Shown here piece by piece: positions 1 to 10,759 of a stretch of 64,000 bases of DNA (the stretch's first letter is position 1; every line of letters begins with the position of its first letter). Source of the stretch: Nguyenibacter vanlangensis (GTDB lineage Bacteria; Pseudomonadota; Alphaproteobacteria; Acetobacterales; Acetobacteraceae); NCBI RefSeq assembly GCF_038719015.1, contig NZ_CP152276.1, positions 2,740,001 to 2,804,000 on the forward strand, read 5' to 3'. The notes beneath the pieces were generated by a model, which saw only the letters and a list, made by a program, of their open reading frames with translations, was not told where the DNA came from and did not search any database. A program made the position numbers and the translations under genes.

Positions 1-2122
1 CCTGCCCGTCAGTCAGTCGTCCGTCATCGAGCACCTGCAGCAGCACGTTGAAGATGTCCTCGTGCGCCTTTTCGACCTCATCGAACAGGATGACCTGGTA
101 GGGACGCCGCCGCACCGCTTCGGTCAGCACGCCACCTTCTTCGTACCCGACATAGCCCGGCGGGGCGCCGATCAGGCGGGATACGGCGTGTTTTTCCATG
201 AACTCGCTCATATCCACGCGCAACAGCGCCTTTTCATCGTCGAACAGGAACCGGGCCAGAGCCTTGCACAGTTCGGTCTTGCCCACGCCCGTCGGACCAA
301 GGAAGAGGAACGAGCCGATCGGACGATTGGGATCCTGCAGGCCGGCGCGGGCACGGCGGACGGCATGCGCCACGGCCTTCAGCGCCGGTTCCTGGCCGAC
401 GACACTGCGGCGCAGCTCGTCCTCCATCCGCAGCAGCTTGGCACGCTCGCCTTCGAGCATGCGATCGACCGGCACGCCGGTCCAGCGCGAGACGACGGAC
501 GCGACACCCTGTTCGGTCACGGCTTCACTCACCAGGCCCGCGCCCCTGGCCGCCGCCTCATTTTCTTCCTGCACACGGGCGATCTGCTCCTGGAGGCCGG
601 GGATGACGCCGTACATCAACTCCGACGCCCGAGCCAGATCGCCCCGGCGCTGCGCGACCTCGACGTCCGAGCGGGCTTGGTCAAGCTGCTCTTTCATCTT
701 CTGCACCGCGTTGACCCGGTCCTTTTCCGCATGCCAGGCCGCGGTCATGGCATTGGATTTTTCTTCCAGTTCGGCCAGTTCGGCTTCCAGCTTGACCAGG
801 CGTTCACGGCTGGCCGGATCTTCCTCCTTGCGGATCGCCTCGCGTTCGATTTTCAACTGGATCAGCCGGCGATCGAGTTCGTCCAGCTCCTCGGGCTTGC
901 TGTCGATCTGCATGCGCAGGCGGCTGGCCGCCTCGTCCACCAGATCGATCGCCTTGTCCGGCAGGAACCGGTCGGTGATGTAGCGGTTCGACAGCGTCGC
1001 CGCCGCCACCAGGGCATTGTCGCTGATCCGTACGCCGTGATGGAGTTCGTATTTTTCCTTGATGCCGCGCAGGATCGAAATCGTGTCGGCAACCGAGGGC
1101 TCGCCGACATAGACGGGCTGGAAGCGCCGGGCGAGCGCCGCGTCCTTCTCGATATATTTGCGGTACTCGTCCAGCGTGGTGGCACCGATGCAATGCAGGG
1201 TGCCCCGCGCCAGTTCCGGCTTGATCAGGTTGGAGGCGTCCATCGCCCCATCCGACCGACCAGCCCCGACCAGGGTATGCATTTCATCGATGAAGAGGAT
1301 GACCTGTCCCTCGGCGCTTTCGATTTCCTTCAGCACCGCCTTCAGACGCTCTTCGAACTCGCCGCGGAATTTCGCGCCGGCAACCAGCGCGCCGAGGTCG
1401 AGCGACAAAAGCTTCTTGTTCTTCAGCGCCTCGGGTACGTCGCCGTTCACGATACGCAGGGCCAGACCTTCGACGATGGCAGTCTTGCCAACGCCGGGTT
1501 CGCCGATCAGCACCGGATTGTTCTTGCTGCGCCGGGCCAGAACCTGGATCGCGCGACGGATTTCCTCGTCCCGGCCGATGACCGGATCGAGTTTGCCCTG
1601 CTGGGCGATTTCCGTAACGTCGCGCGCATATTTCTTGAGCGCGTCGAAGCTGGCCTCGGCGTTACCGCTCGTGACCGTGCGCCCCTTGCGGATGGCGGCG
1701 ACAGCCTTTTCCAGCGCCTGCGCACTCGCGCCGCCGTCACGCAACGCGCGACCGGCCGGCGTTTCCGACGCCGCGATGGCGACCAGCAGGCGATCCTGCG
1801 CCACATATTCGTCGCCGGCATGCTGCGCCATGCTCTGCGCCTTATCCAGCACCCGGACGAAATCGGGTGTGGCCTGCGGCTGACCGGCGCCGCCTCCCTG
1901 AACACGGGGCAGCTTCGCCAGGGCGGCCGCGATTTCGGCCTGGATGGCCGGTACCTGGCCGCCGGCGGCACGGATCAGCGAGGCCGCCGCGCCCTCGGGA
2001 TCGTCCAGGAGCGCCTTGAGCAGATGTTCCGGCGTCAATTGCTGATGATAGTCCCGCACCGCGATCGTCTGGGCGGCCTGAAGGAAGCCGCGCGACCGTT
2101 CGGTGAACTTCTCGATATCCAT
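1..2122 (-). CDS. clpB: ATP-dependent disaggregase ClpB (3' end beyond the window)
   Basis: Cytosolic Hsp100 chaperone that works with DnaK to pull proteins out of aggregates. Read on the minus strand from ATG at 2122, preceded by GGGAC/GGGATC. The Clp N-domain covers about residues 1-145, the first AAA+ domain has Walker A GEPGVGKT (207-214) and Walker B LFIDEMHT, then the coiled-coil middle domain, then the second AAA+ module with GPTGVGKT and the pore-loop region [13 protein letters not shown]. About 707 residues are inside the window; the family is about 860, so the last ~150 residues are cut off by the window edge, not by mutation. The ClpB length of the middle domain separates it from ClpA/ClpC. 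Very confident. Confidence 0.97.
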   Translation of the reverse strand, partial: MDIEKFTERSRGFLQAAQTIAVRDYHQQLTPEHLLKALLDDPEGAAASLIRAAGGQVPAIQAEIAAALAKLPRVQGGGAGQPQATPDFVRVLDKAQSMAQHAGDEYVAQDRLLVAIAASETPAGRALRDGGASAQALEKAVAAIRKGRTVTSGNAEASFDALKKYARDVTEIAQQGKLDPVIGRDEEIRRAIQVLARRSKNNPVLIGEPGVGKTAIVEGLALRIVNGDVPEALKNKKLLSLDLGALVAGAKFRGEFEERLKAVLKEIESAEGQVILFIDEMHTLVGAGRSDGAMDASNLIKPELARGTLHCIGATTLDEYRKYIEKDAALARRFQPVYVGEPSVADTISILRGIKEKYELHHGVRISDNALVAAATLSNRYITDRFLPDKAIDLVDEAASRLRMQIDSKPEELDELDRRLIQLKIEREAIRKEEDPASRERLVKLEAELAELEEKSNAMTAAWHAEKDRVNAVQKMKEQLDQARSDVEVAQRRGDLARASELMYGVIPGLQEQIARVQEENEAAARGAGLVSEAVTEQGVASVVSRWTGVPVDRMLEGERAKLLRMEDELRRSVVGQEPALKAVAHAVRRARAGLQDPNRPIGSFLFLGPTGVGKTELCKALARFLFDDEKALLRVDMSEFMEKHAVSRLIGAPPGYVGYEEGGVLTEAVRRRPYQVILFDEVEKAHEDIFNVLLQVLDDGRLTDGQ

Positions 2123-2199
2123 GATCCCATGTCCCTTTCACTGAGGCGACCTGAAGGCCGGGCGCCGCGCCCCTGCATGAGGCGACGCGACACCCGGAA

Positions 2200-2236
2200 C
2201 AGCACCGACATGGGAACAATGATGCGCTATGACAAG
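2200..2236 (-). promoter_or_regulatory. Candidate RpoH (sigma-32) promoter of clpB
   Basis: Reading the minus strand, CTTGTCA (2236-2230) is followed after 15 bases by CCCATGT (2214-2208). This resembles the sigma-32 -35 (CTTGAAA) and -10 (CCCCATNT) with legal spacing, about 85 bases before the clpB start. Heat-shock control of clpB is established in proteobacteria; the site itself is inferred from pattern only. Confidence 0.45.
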
Positions 2237-2306
2237 GGTCTGGCAGGTAGAGCGCAAGGCATGACGTCCCTCGAACGGTCCAAGGGCAGGCCGATGAACG
2301 GGCAGG

Positions 2307-2837
2307 TCAATGAAACAGGGGGGAGACTTCCTTTAGCGCGGCGACGGCGCATTGCTCGTCGAGATCGCCGCCCGGGGCGCCGGATACGCCCAATCCCCCC
2401 AGGACCGAACGGTCGGCCCGGCGGATCAGCGCGCCGCCCGGCACGAACAGCACCTGCGGGATCGTGTTCAGCGCGCCGTTGGCCGGACCGGTAACCTTGG
2501 CCGCGATCAGGGCACTGGTCGTATCCTTGTCGAAGGTCATGCCATAGGCATAGGCGGTATAGGCCTTGCGATAGGACACGGACAGCGATTGCAAGGGCAC
2601 AGTATCGCCCTTGATGATGACCTGTTCATGACCCGAAGGGTCGACCACCGCGGCGGTCACCGACCAACCATGGGCGGCGCAGATGCGCACCGCCGCCGCT
2701 GCCAGTTTTTCAGCCAGCTCCCAGGACAATTTCTGGGTCGTGACGATGCCGGCCCCCTCTGCCCGGGTCGGGGCCGGAGCGGCGGTGCAGGCAAACCCCA
2801 CCAGACACATGGACAGCCGAACGCAGCACAGGCGCAC
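2307..2837 (-). CDS. Exported GlcG/HbpS-family (DUF336) protein
   Basis: About 176 residues with an N-terminal hydrophobic signal peptide (cleavage near TRAEG), then the compact GlcG/HbpS fold: TTQKLSWELAEKLAAAAV, the VDPSGHEQ strand, SYRKAYTAY, and the Gly-rich C-terminal GGLGVSGAPGGDLDEQC typical of the family. Members bind haem or haem breakdown products or are of unknown role, probably periplasmic here. The frame is open to a TTG at 2846 that overlaps the stop of the upstream reductase (TTGA), but AGAAAGGA lies 9 bases before the GTG at 2837, so that GTG is the better start; an ATG at 2810 is another option. Co-transcribed with the aldo/keto reductase. Confidence 0.8.
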   Translation of the reverse strand: MRLCCVRLSMCLVGFACTAAPAPTRAEGAGIVTTQKLSWELAEKLAAAAVRICAAHGWSVTAAVVDPSGHEQVIIKGDTVPLQSLSVSYRKAYTAYAYGMTFDKDTTSALIAAKVTGPANGALNTIPQVLFVPGGALIRRADRSVLGGLGVSGAPGGDLDEQCAVAALKEVSPLFH

Positions 2838-2842
2838 GGTGG

Positions 2843-3901
2843 TCAATCCTTTCTGATCGACGGGCCGAGGAGCAGCAAGTCGGCAGGCGACAGCCGGTCC
2901 GCCGCCGTGCTGGCCTGGTGCCAGTACGGATAAAGCAGCGGCGGAGCGCTCACACGGTCCAGCCGTGCCATGTCCTCGGACGACAGAGCAAGCTCGGCGG
3001 CCGCGAGGTTGTCGGCCAGTTGCGCCTCAGTACGCGCGCCGATCACAAGCGACGTCACGGCCGGACGCTGCGCCACCCAGGCCAAGGCGACCTGAGCGGC
3101 GGAAACGCCGCGCTCCTGGCCGATCGCCACCAGCTCTTCGACGACGTCGTAGAGCTTCTCGACGTCGTAGACCGGCGGTTCGTTCCATTGGGCCAACTGG
3201 CGGGTGCCTTGGGCTTCGGCTTGGCCGCGCCGATGCTTGCCGGAAAGCAGGCCGCCCGCCATCGGGCTCCAGACCTGAACGCCGAGCCCCTGATCCACGG
3301 CGAGGGGCAGCAATTCATATTCGACTTCGCGTGCCTGGAGCGAATAATAGATCTGCTGCGCCACCGGAGCGATCAGTCGGTTGCGTTCCGCCGTGCCGAG
3401 CGCCTTCATGATATGCCAGGCGGAGAAATTGGACACGCCGGCATAGCGGATCTTGCCCGCGCGGGTCAGGGTATCCAGCGCTTCGAGCGTTTCGTCGAGC
3501 GGGGTCTGGCCGTCCCATTCATGCAGGTAGTAGAGGTCGATATGGTCGCGGCCCAGACGGCGCAGGCTGGCCTCGGCCGCCGCTACGATATGATAGCGCG
3601 ACAGGCCGGCATCGTTGGCCCCCGACCCCATGTGGAAGCGGGCCTTGGTGCCGACGAGAATTTCGCCCGAGCGGCCCTTCAGCGCCTGGCCCAGGATCTC
3701 CTCGGAGAGGCCGGTGGAGTAGATGTCGGCCGTGTCGAACATGTTGACGCCGGCCGCGATGCACATGTCGATCTGACGCATGGCGCCCGCGAGGTCGGTA
3801 TTGCCGGTCTTGGCGAAGGCGCCCTTGCCGCCGAACGTCATGGTTCCGAGGGTGAAGGCGGATACGCGCAGGCCGGAGCGGCCGAGCTGACGATACTGCA
3901 T
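2843..3901 (-). CDS. Aldo/keto reductase
   Basis: NAD(P)H-dependent oxidoreductase of the AKR superfamily, 352 residues, a (beta/alpha)8 barrel acting in the cytosol on an unknown carbonyl. It starts LGRSGLRVSAFTLGTMTFGG and has the catalytic Asp of NMFDTADIYSTG, the catalytic Lys in VGTKARF, the YYLHEWDGQTPLDETL segment (His in the LHEWD position) and the C-terminal NADPH-binding SLVIGARTEAQLADNL. The product resembles the YajO/Tas-like branch. It is divergent from a LysR-type regulator (start 4021), a common arrangement for an effector-induced reductase, and is followed with overlapping stop/start by the GlcG-like gene. Confidence 0.92.
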   Translation of the reverse strand: MQYRQLGRSGLRVSAFTLGTMTFGGKGAFAKTGNTDLAGAMRQIDMCIAAGVNMFDTADIYSTGLSEEILGQALKGRSGEILVGTKARFHMGSGANDAGLSRYHIVAAAEASLRRLGRDHIDLYYLHEWDGQTPLDETLEALDTLTRAGKIRYAGVSNFSAWHIMKALGTAERNRLIAPVAQQIYYSLQAREVEYELLPLAVDQGLGVQVWSPMAGGLLSGKHRRGQAEAQGTRQLAQWNEPPVYDVEKLYDVVEELVAIGQERGVSAAQVALAWVAQRPAVTSLVIGARTEAQLADNLAAAELALSSEDMARLDRVSAPPLLYPYWHQASTAADRLSPADLLLLGPSIRKD

Positions 3902-4020
3902 GAACGATCTCCCAGTCCTTGATGGGCTGTCTTGATATGCCTCGGGGACTATGGGCGCCGGCTCCGGGGAATGATAACCGTCAAATTCGGAAAGCTTCTT
4001 CCGGGAAAGGCGAACGAAAA

Positions 4021-4926
4021 ATGCGCGATACCGACGAGATGCGGATTTTCGTCGAGATCGTCCGGCAAGGTGGCCTGTCGGCGGCGGCGCGTCATCTGGG
4101 GCTGGCGATTTCGGTCGTCAGTGATCGGCTGTCGCGCCTGGAGCGCCGGCTGGGCACGCGATTGCTGGTGCGGACCACGCGCCGGCAGACATTGACCGAG
4201 GCCGGGCGCATCTATCTGGATGAATCCACCGCAATCCTGTCCGCGACCGAGGGCATGGAGGCCCGGGTGCGCGAAACGGTGAACGCGCCCGGCGGCTTGT
4301 TGCGCGTGACCGCCCCCCTGCCCTTCGGACGGATCAAGCTGGCGCCCTTCGTGGCTGGATTTATCCGCCGGCATCCGGACATTCGCGTGCATCTGACGCT
4401 GGAAGACCGGATGACCGACATCGTGGGCGAGGGTTATGACATCGCCATTCGCGGAGCGCCGGTCGTGGATACCATGCTGGCAGGCCGGCGGCTGATGGAA
4501 AGCCGACGCGTGCTGGTGGCCAGCCCCGCCTATATCGCCCGGCACGGGCAACCCGAGATACCGGGCGACCTGGCCCGGCATGCCTGTCTGGTGGCGAATA
4601 CGAGCGGCCAATGCCGCGGCACGTGGCGGTTCGGCCGCGGAGAGAATACGCGCATCTACCGTGTGGACGGCCATCTGGCATCCAGCCATTCGGAACTGCC
4701 GGTTCACTGGGCACTGGATGGGATGGGGTTGACGCAGAAATCGCTCTGGGAAGTCGAAGACCATCTGCGGGATGGGCGGCTGGTGACGGTGATGGAGGCC
4801 TGGGAGCCGGATCCGGTGACCTTCTATGCCATCCACACCATCAGTACCGCGCATTCACACAAGATCGCCTTGTTCATCGGCGAACTGGTGCAGCCGGGGC
4901 TGGGAATCGCCGATTATGCCCCGTAG
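4021..4926 (+). CDS. LysR-family transcriptional regulator
   Basis: 301 residues. Winged helix-turn-helix at residues about 3-62 (MRIFVEIVRQGGLSAAARHL and SVVSDRLSRLERRLGTRLL), followed by the periplasmic-binding-like effector domain beginning around PGGLLRVTAP and including IRVHLTLEDR and YDIAIRGAPV, typical of the CrgA/DmlR group. The frame runs further upstream to 3919, but ATG 4021 is chosen because GGAAAGGCGA lies just before it and the protein then begins exactly where the family does. Probably controls the divergent aldo/keto reductase operon; the 119-base gap between the two starts would hold the shared operator. Confidence 0.92.
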   Translation: MRDTDEMRIFVEIVRQGGLSAAARHLGLAISVVSDRLSRLERRLGTRLLVRTTRRQTLTEAGRIYLDESTAILSATEGMEARVRETVNAPGGLLRVTAPLPFGRIKLAPFVAGFIRRHPDIRVHLTLEDRMTDIVGEGYDIAIRGAPVVDTMLAGRRLMESRRVLVASPAYIARHGQPEIPGDLARHACLVANTSGQCRGTWRFGRGENTRIYRVDGHLASSHSELPVHWALDGMGLTQKSLWEVEDHLRDGRLVTVMEAWEPDPVTFYAIHTISTAHSHKIALFIGELVQPGLGIADYAP

Positions 4927-5098
4927 GTGACGGAGGGCCCCAGATCGCACGATCAGACCTACGGGCCCACTGCGCTCCGGCCCGGAAAGGCCGCGTTCAG
5001 CATGTGTTTTCGAGCACCAAAAGCGCGGCGACCTTATTGACCGGTCGCCGCGGAGCGCAGGAAATGCGCGTCAGATTATCGCCAGCATGCGCATTTCC
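4919..5098. terminator. Convergent region with two inverted repeats
   Basis: Between the convergent LysR gene and ilvC there are two inverted repeats: CCCGTAGGT (4920-4928, covering the LysR stop codon) with ACCTACGGG (4957-4965), and GGAAATGCGC (5060-5069) with GCGCATTTCC (5089-5098), 19-base loop. Neither is followed by a clear T-run. They are plausible back-to-back terminators, inferred from position. Confidence 0.35.
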
Positions 5099-5108
5099 GG
5101 GCGGACCC

Positions 5109-6173
<1,065 letters not shown>

Positions 6174-6689
6174 TCAGATCGTCCGGGGACCCCGGATGAT
6201 CGCGGCGACGCCGGTACGGGACACCTCGGCCAGGCCCAGCGGACGCATCAGGTCGATAAAGGAATCGAGCTTGTCGGTCGCGCCGGTCAGTTCGAAGATA
6301 AAGGATGTAGCCGTCGTATCGACGGCACGGGCGCGAAAGGCCTCGGCGATGCGCAGCGCCTCGGTCCGGGCCTCGCCGGACGAGACGACTTTCACCAGCG
6401 CCATTTCACGGGCCACGTGCGGGCCCAGTGCGGTCAGGTCGGCTACCCGATAGACCGGCACCAGGCGACCCACCTGCGCCTTGATCTGCTCGATCACCTG
6501 CGGCGTGCCGGAGGTGACGATATTGATGCGCGACTGGTGACGCGATTCCTCGACCGGAGCGACGGTCAGGCTTTCGATATTGTAGCCGCGGCCGGAAAAC
6601 AGGCCGATCACGCGGGCCAGTACGCCGCTTTCGTTTTCGACCAGAATGGAAATGACCGCGGAGATCGTCGTCTCCTCCTGCGTGGTCAT
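6174..6689 (-). CDS. ilvH: Acetolactate synthase small (regulatory) subunit
   Basis: Regulatory subunit of acetohydroxyacid synthase, confers valine feedback and stimulates the large subunit. 171 residues: N-terminal ACT domain (ISILVENESGVLARVIGLFS, GYNIESLTVAP) and C-terminal domain with LVKV...EALRIAEAFRARAVD and FIDLMRPLGLAEVSRTG. AGGAAGAG precedes ATG 6689. Lies 113 bases after ilvB. Confidence 0.97.
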   Translation of the reverse strand: MTTQEETTISAVISILVENESGVLARVIGLFSGRGYNIESLTVAPVEESRHQSRINIVTSGTPQVIEQIKAQVGRLVPVYRVADLTALGPHVAREMALVKVVSSGEARTEALRIAEAFRARAVDTTATSFIFELTGATDKLDSFIDLMRPLGLAEVSRTGVAAIIRGPRTI

Positions 6690-6802
6690 GATGGCTCTTC
6701 CTGAAATGGCGACCGGCGCGGGGCATGCGTGACCTCCGTGTCGGCAGGGATGGGGACGAGGCGGTCGGGCACGCCCGGCCGATGCGATAGCGGACGCGCC
6801 GA

Positions 6803-8629
6803 TCAGACCAGCATGCGGCCCTCGGCACTGACCTTGACCTCGTCATCCTGTTCCGGGCCGAGCAGCATCTGGTTGTGGGCGGCGCCGGACGGAATCATCG
6901 GATAGCAGTTCTCGTCCTGCGCCACGCAGATATCGGCCACCACCGCGCCCGGTTCGGCCAGCATGGCGCGGATGACGTCATCCAGTTCACCGACGCAGGA
7001 CGCACGCAGGCCGCGGGCATGGAAGCTTTCGGCCAGACGGACAAAATCCGGCAGGGCCGCGCTGTAGCTTTCGGAATAGCGCGAACCATGCAGCAATTCC
7101 TGCCACTGGCGCACCATGCCCATATATTGGTTGTTCAGGATGAACAGCTTCACCGGCAGGCGGTACTGGGCGATCGTGCCCAGTTCCTGGATGTTCATCA
7201 GGGTCGACGCCTCGCCCGCGATGTCGATGACCAGGGCGTCGGGATGGGCGATCTGCGCGCCCACCGCCGCCGGCAGGCCATAGCCCATCGTCCCCAGGCC
7301 GCCCGAGGTCAGCCAGCGGTTCGGCTTGTCGAATTGGAAATGCTGGGCCGCCCACATCTGGTGCTGGCCGACTTCGGTCGAGACATAGGTGTCGCGCCGG
7401 GTTTCCATCGCCAGTTCGTAGAGGCGGCGAACGGCATATTGCGGCCGGATGATCGCCGACGGCGCCATGTCCTGTTCGAAATGCAGGCTGCGGATGCCTC
7501 GCCATGCATCGATCTGCTGCCACCATTGGGACAGGGCGGCCGCATCGGGCGTTTCGGTCTGCCGTTCCCATTCCTCGATCATCATATCGATGATACGGCC
7601 TGCATCGCCCAGGACCGGCACGTCGACCTGCACGATCTTGTTGATCTGCGACGGATCGATATCGGCGTGGATCTTGAACGAATCCGGCGAGAACGCATCC
7701 AGCCGCCCGGTGACGCGATCATCGAAGCGCGCACCCAGTGCGATCAGCACATCGCAGCCATGGGTGGCCAGATTGGCTTCGTACGTGCCGTGCATGCCCA
7801 GCATGCCCAGGAACTGGCGGTCGGTCGTCGGATAGGCGCCCAGCCCCATCAGCGTGGAGGTGCAGGGAAAGCCTGTCATCCGCACCAGGCGACGCAGCGA
7901 CTCGCTGGCGCGGGGGCCGGCATTGATAATGCCCCCGCCCGTGTAGAAAAGCGGCCGCCTGGCCTGCTTCATGGCCGCGACGGCACGCGCCACGGCATCG
8001 CGGTCCGGCTCGGTGCGCGGGCGATAGGACGGGTGCGGCGCGCGCGACGCAGGCTGATACGGCGCCGGCCCCACCGTCACGTTCTTCGGCAGGTCGACCA
8101 CCACGGGGCCAGGGCGGCCGCTGCGGGCGATATGAAAGGCTTCGTGCACCACCCGGGACAGGTCGGCGGCACGCCTGACCAGATAATTATGCTTGGTCGC
8201 CGGGCGCGTGATGCCGGTCGTGTCGGCTTCCTGGAACGCATCGGTGCCGATCAGCGGCACGCCGACCTGTCCCGTGAAGCACACCACCGGGATGGAATCC
8301 ATCAGCGCATCCACCAGGCCGGTGACGGCATTGGTCGCGCCCGGGCCGCTGGTGACCAGCACCACACCGACCTTGCCGGTCGAGCGGGCATAGGCTTCGG
8401 CAGCGTGCACGGCTGCCTGCTCGTGCCGGACCAGCACGTGACGGATCGCGTTCTGCTTGAACAGCGCGTCATAAATCGGCAGAACGGCGCCGCCCGGATA
8501 GCCGAAGACGACCTCGACCCCCTGATCGACGAGAACGCGAAGCAGAACCTCGGCCCCGGAGAGGACGACGTCCCCAGCCTGGGTGCGCGTGTTCAACTTC
8601 AGGTCGTTCAGGTTCGGTGTCGCGTTCAT
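6803..8629 (-). CDS. ilvB: Acetolactate synthase large (catalytic) subunit
   Basis: Thiamine-diphosphate enzyme condensing two pyruvates (or pyruvate and 2-oxobutyrate). 608 residues with the PYR domain (FGYPGGAVLPIYDAL, catalytic Glu in VRHEQAAVHAA), central FAD-binding domain (TLMGLGAYP, GARFDDRVTGR) and PP domain (AGEASTLMNIQEL ... LNNQYMGMVRQWQ). The Mg-binding motif reads GEAS instead of GDGS/GDAS. ATG 8629 is chosen because GGAGGAGCAAGGAAC lies just before it; the frame extends to 8725, which would overlap miaA. Follows miaA directly, so the two may share transcripts. Confidence 0.96.
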   Translation of the reverse strand: MNATPNLNDLKLNTRTQAGDVVLSGAEVLLRVLVDQGVEVVFGYPGGAVLPIYDALFKQNAIRHVLVRHEQAAVHAAEAYARSTGKVGVVLVTSGPGATNAVTGLVDALMDSIPVVCFTGQVGVPLIGTDAFQEADTTGITRPATKHNYLVRRAADLSRVVHEAFHIARSGRPGPVVVDLPKNVTVGPAPYQPASRAPHPSYRPRTEPDRDAVARAVAAMKQARRPLFYTGGGIINAGPRASESLRRLVRMTGFPCTSTLMGLGAYPTTDRQFLGMLGMHGTYEANLATHGCDVLIALGARFDDRVTGRLDAFSPDSFKIHADIDPSQINKIVQVDVPVLGDAGRIIDMMIEEWERQTETPDAAALSQWWQQIDAWRGIRSLHFEQDMAPSAIIRPQYAVRRLYELAMETRRDTYVSTEVGQHQMWAAQHFQFDKPNRWLTSGGLGTMGYGLPAAVGAQIAHPDALVIDIAGEASTLMNIQELGTIAQYRLPVKLFILNNQYMGMVRQWQELLHGSRYSESYSAALPDFVRLAESFHARGLRASCVGELDDVIRAMLAEPGAVVADICVAQDENCYPMIPSGAAHNQMLLGPEQDDEVKVSAEGRMLV

Positions 8630-8699
8630 GTTCCTTGCTCCTCCACCCGAGCTGTTCATGGGCACCTGATGGTGGCCATTCGGGCGGAATGTCGGGGGT

Positions 8700-9698
8700 T
8701 TAGGGAAACTGAGGCCCCGCGTCAATCCGTCTTAGAATAAAAGAAATGGGATCGACATCATTTCTTTCCATTTGTTGAGCATCCCCCGTCATGCGTGCCG
8801 CGACGACCAGGCTGTCTGCGTCCGCCGCCAGGCGATGGTGGGCGAACCAGGTCGCTTGCCGCCGTGTGTAGCGCCCCGTTGCCAGCACGGCGTGATGCGC
8901 GGCTTCCTCCAGGGTGTGCTCTCCGTGCAGCCAGGCCGTCAGTTCCGGCACGCCATGCGCGCGCATGGCCGGCAGGCTGGGCGGGAGGGAGTGTGCCAGC
9001 AACGCCCGGACCTCGTCCACCGCGCCGGTCCGAAGCATGACGGCGAAGCGCGCGGCAATTGCGGCGCGCAGGATATCACGCGGCGGATCCAACCGGACGG
9101 CGATCATCCGGCATGCCAGCGGCGGCAGGGTTGCGGCGCGGCGCCAATGGATCATGCCACGGCCGGTCCCGGAGAGAACCTCCCACGCCCGGGCGAGACG
9201 CTGACTGTCGGAAGGGCGCAGGGTGGCAGCGGTTTCAGGATCGTATTTCGCGAGCCGCGCATGCAGGGCGGCGGGCCCCTCGGCTTCGACAAGGGCGCGG
9301 GCCTCGGCACGGGCGGCGGGTCCGGGGTCCGGGATATCGGTCAGTCCGTCGGTCAGGGCGCGCAGATACATGCCGGTGCCCCCGCACAGGATCGGCATGC
9401 GGCCTGCGCTCCACGCCGCCCGGATTTCAGCCAGGGCCTGCGTACGCCACCAGGCGACGCTGCCCGGCTGCGCGGCCGGCAGGATCCCGTAGAGACGGTG
9501 CGGCAATTCGGCCTCGTCCTGCGGACTGGGACGCGCGGTGACGATGCGCAGTTCGCGATAGACCTGCATCGAGTCCGCGTTGATGACGACGCCGTTCGTC
9601 GCACGGGCCACCGCCATGGCCAGCGCCGACTTGCCCGAGCAGGTCGGCCCGGCGATCACGAGGACCGGCCGACCGCGTGAATCCGCCGCTTGCGTCAC
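8700..9698 (-). CDS. miaA: tRNA dimethylallyltransferase
   Basis: Transfers a dimethylallyl group to A37 of tRNAs reading UNN codons. 332 residues. P-loop AGPTCSGKSALA (variant of GPTASGKT) at the N-terminus, substrate motifs DSMQVYREL, ILCGGTGMYLRAL, RPSDSQRLARAWEV and C-terminal RYTRRQATWFAH are all present. GTG 9698 is preceded by AGGGAT; a longer open frame runs back through serB on the other strand but is only a GC-rich shadow. Divergent from serB with a 30-base gap. The C-terminus overlaps the untranslated leader of ilvB. Confidence 0.95.
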   Translation of the reverse strand: MTQAADSRGRPVLVIAGPTCSGKSALAMAVARATNGVVINADSMQVYRELRIVTARPSPQDEAELPHRLYGILPAAQPGSVAWWRTQALAEIRAAWSAGRMPILCGGTGMYLRALTDGLTDIPDPGPAARAEARALVEAEGPAALHARLAKYDPETAATLRPSDSQRLARAWEVLSGTGRGMIHWRRAATLPPLACRMIAVRLDPPRDILRAAIAARFAVMLRTGAVDEVRALLAHSLPPSLPAMRAHGVPELTAWLHGEHTLEEAAHHAVLATGRYTRRQATWFAHHRLAADADSLVVAARMTGDAQQMERNDVDPISFILRRIDAGPQFP

Positions 9699-9728
9699 GG
9701 CGCCATCCCTGTCACACGCATCGGCATC

Positions 9729-10625
9729 ATGTCGCTGTCCCATATCCTTACACTCGTCGCCAATCGCGCAGCCACGACCCTGACCGATGCCCATATCGGC
9801 GCGGCGCGCGACATGGTGAAGGGCGGCACCCCCACCATCCTGTCGCCCGGCGAGGCCGCCGAGATCCCCTGTCCGCCCCCCGGCGACGGAATGCCGACGC
9901 TGGAGACGATCCGCGCGGTCTTCGGCCCGCGCCATGTCGACACCCTTCTGACGCGTTCGCGCGGACGGCGCAAAGGGCTTCTGGTCGCGGACATGGACAG
10001 CACCATCGTGGCCAACGAGACATTGGACGATCTGGCCGCCCATGCCGGCATCGGCGAGCGTATCGCCGAGATCACCCGCCGCTCGATGAATGGCGAGATC
10101 GATTTCGCGGCTGCCCTGCGCGAACGGGTCGGGCTGCTGGCCGGACTGCCGGACTCGCTGCTGGAAGCCGCCTGGAAGGATGTGCGGCTGAATGAAGGCG
10201 CGCGCGAGCTGGTGGCGACGATGCGTGCGCACAACGCCCGCACCGCGCTGGTATCGGGTGGCTTCACCTTCTTTACCGGACGGGTCGCGTCGCTGTGCGG
10301 ATTCAGCGAGCATCATGCCAACGTGCTGGAAAGCCGGGAGGGTATGCTGACCGGCACCGTCGCCGAGCCGATCCTTGGACCCGACGCCAAGCGCGCGCAC
10401 CTGCGACGGCTGGCCGAAGCCGGACGGTTGAAGCCGGCCGCCACCATGGCGGTAGGAGACGGCGCGAACGATCTGAACATGCTGCGCGACGCCGGGCTGG
10501 GCATCGCCTTTCACGGCAAGCCGATCGTACGCGCCGCCGTGGCCAATCGCGTGGATCATACGACGCTGCGCACCCTGCTGTTCGTCCAGGGGTATCCTGC
10601 CGCCTCCTTCGTCGGCGCGGCCTGA
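9729..10625 (+). CDS. serB: Phosphoserine phosphatase
   Basis: Last step of serine synthesis. HAD-superfamily hydrolase, 298 residues: an N-terminal ~85-residue ACT-like region (SLSHILTLVANRAATTLTD), nucleophile motif DMDSTIVANE, motif II VSGGFTFF, and motif III/IV VGDGANDLNML. ATG 9729 gives the family N-terminus; the open frame extends to a TTG at 9690 but that would overlap miaA's start. Divergently transcribed from miaA. Confidence 0.95.
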   Translation: MSLSHILTLVANRAATTLTDAHIGAARDMVKGGTPTILSPGEAAEIPCPPPGDGMPTLETIRAVFGPRHVDTLLTRSRGRRKGLLVADMDSTIVANETLDDLAAHAGIGERIAEITRRSMNGEIDFAAALRERVGLLAGLPDSLLEAAWKDVRLNEGARELVATMRAHNARTALVSGGFTFFTGRVASLCGFSEHHANVLESREGMLTGTVAEPILGPDAKRAHLRRLAEAGRLKPAATMAVGDGANDLNMLRDAGLGIAFHGKPIVRAAVANRVDHTTLRTLLFVQGYPAASFVGAA

Positions 10626-10759
10626 ACGCCGCCCGAATATCCGTGCGGCAGTTGCGGGGCATCGGGCACGCATCTTATAAGCGAAGGCATAACCCCCGCA
10701 GTCCATGACCCTGTGAACGGGCCGATGGATCAGCCTTCTACGATCGGACGGAGCTTCCG

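Noticed and set aside
62..2494. An 810-codon plus-strand frame across clpB
   Set aside because: It is the antisense shadow of clpB; GC-rich genes leave long open frames on the other strand. The minus-strand translation is plainly ClpB.
9700..10706. Extension of the miaA frame to 668 codons
   Set aside because: The extra 330 codons lie antisense to serB and have no family similarity; MiaA is about 300 residues and GTG 9698 has a ribosome site.
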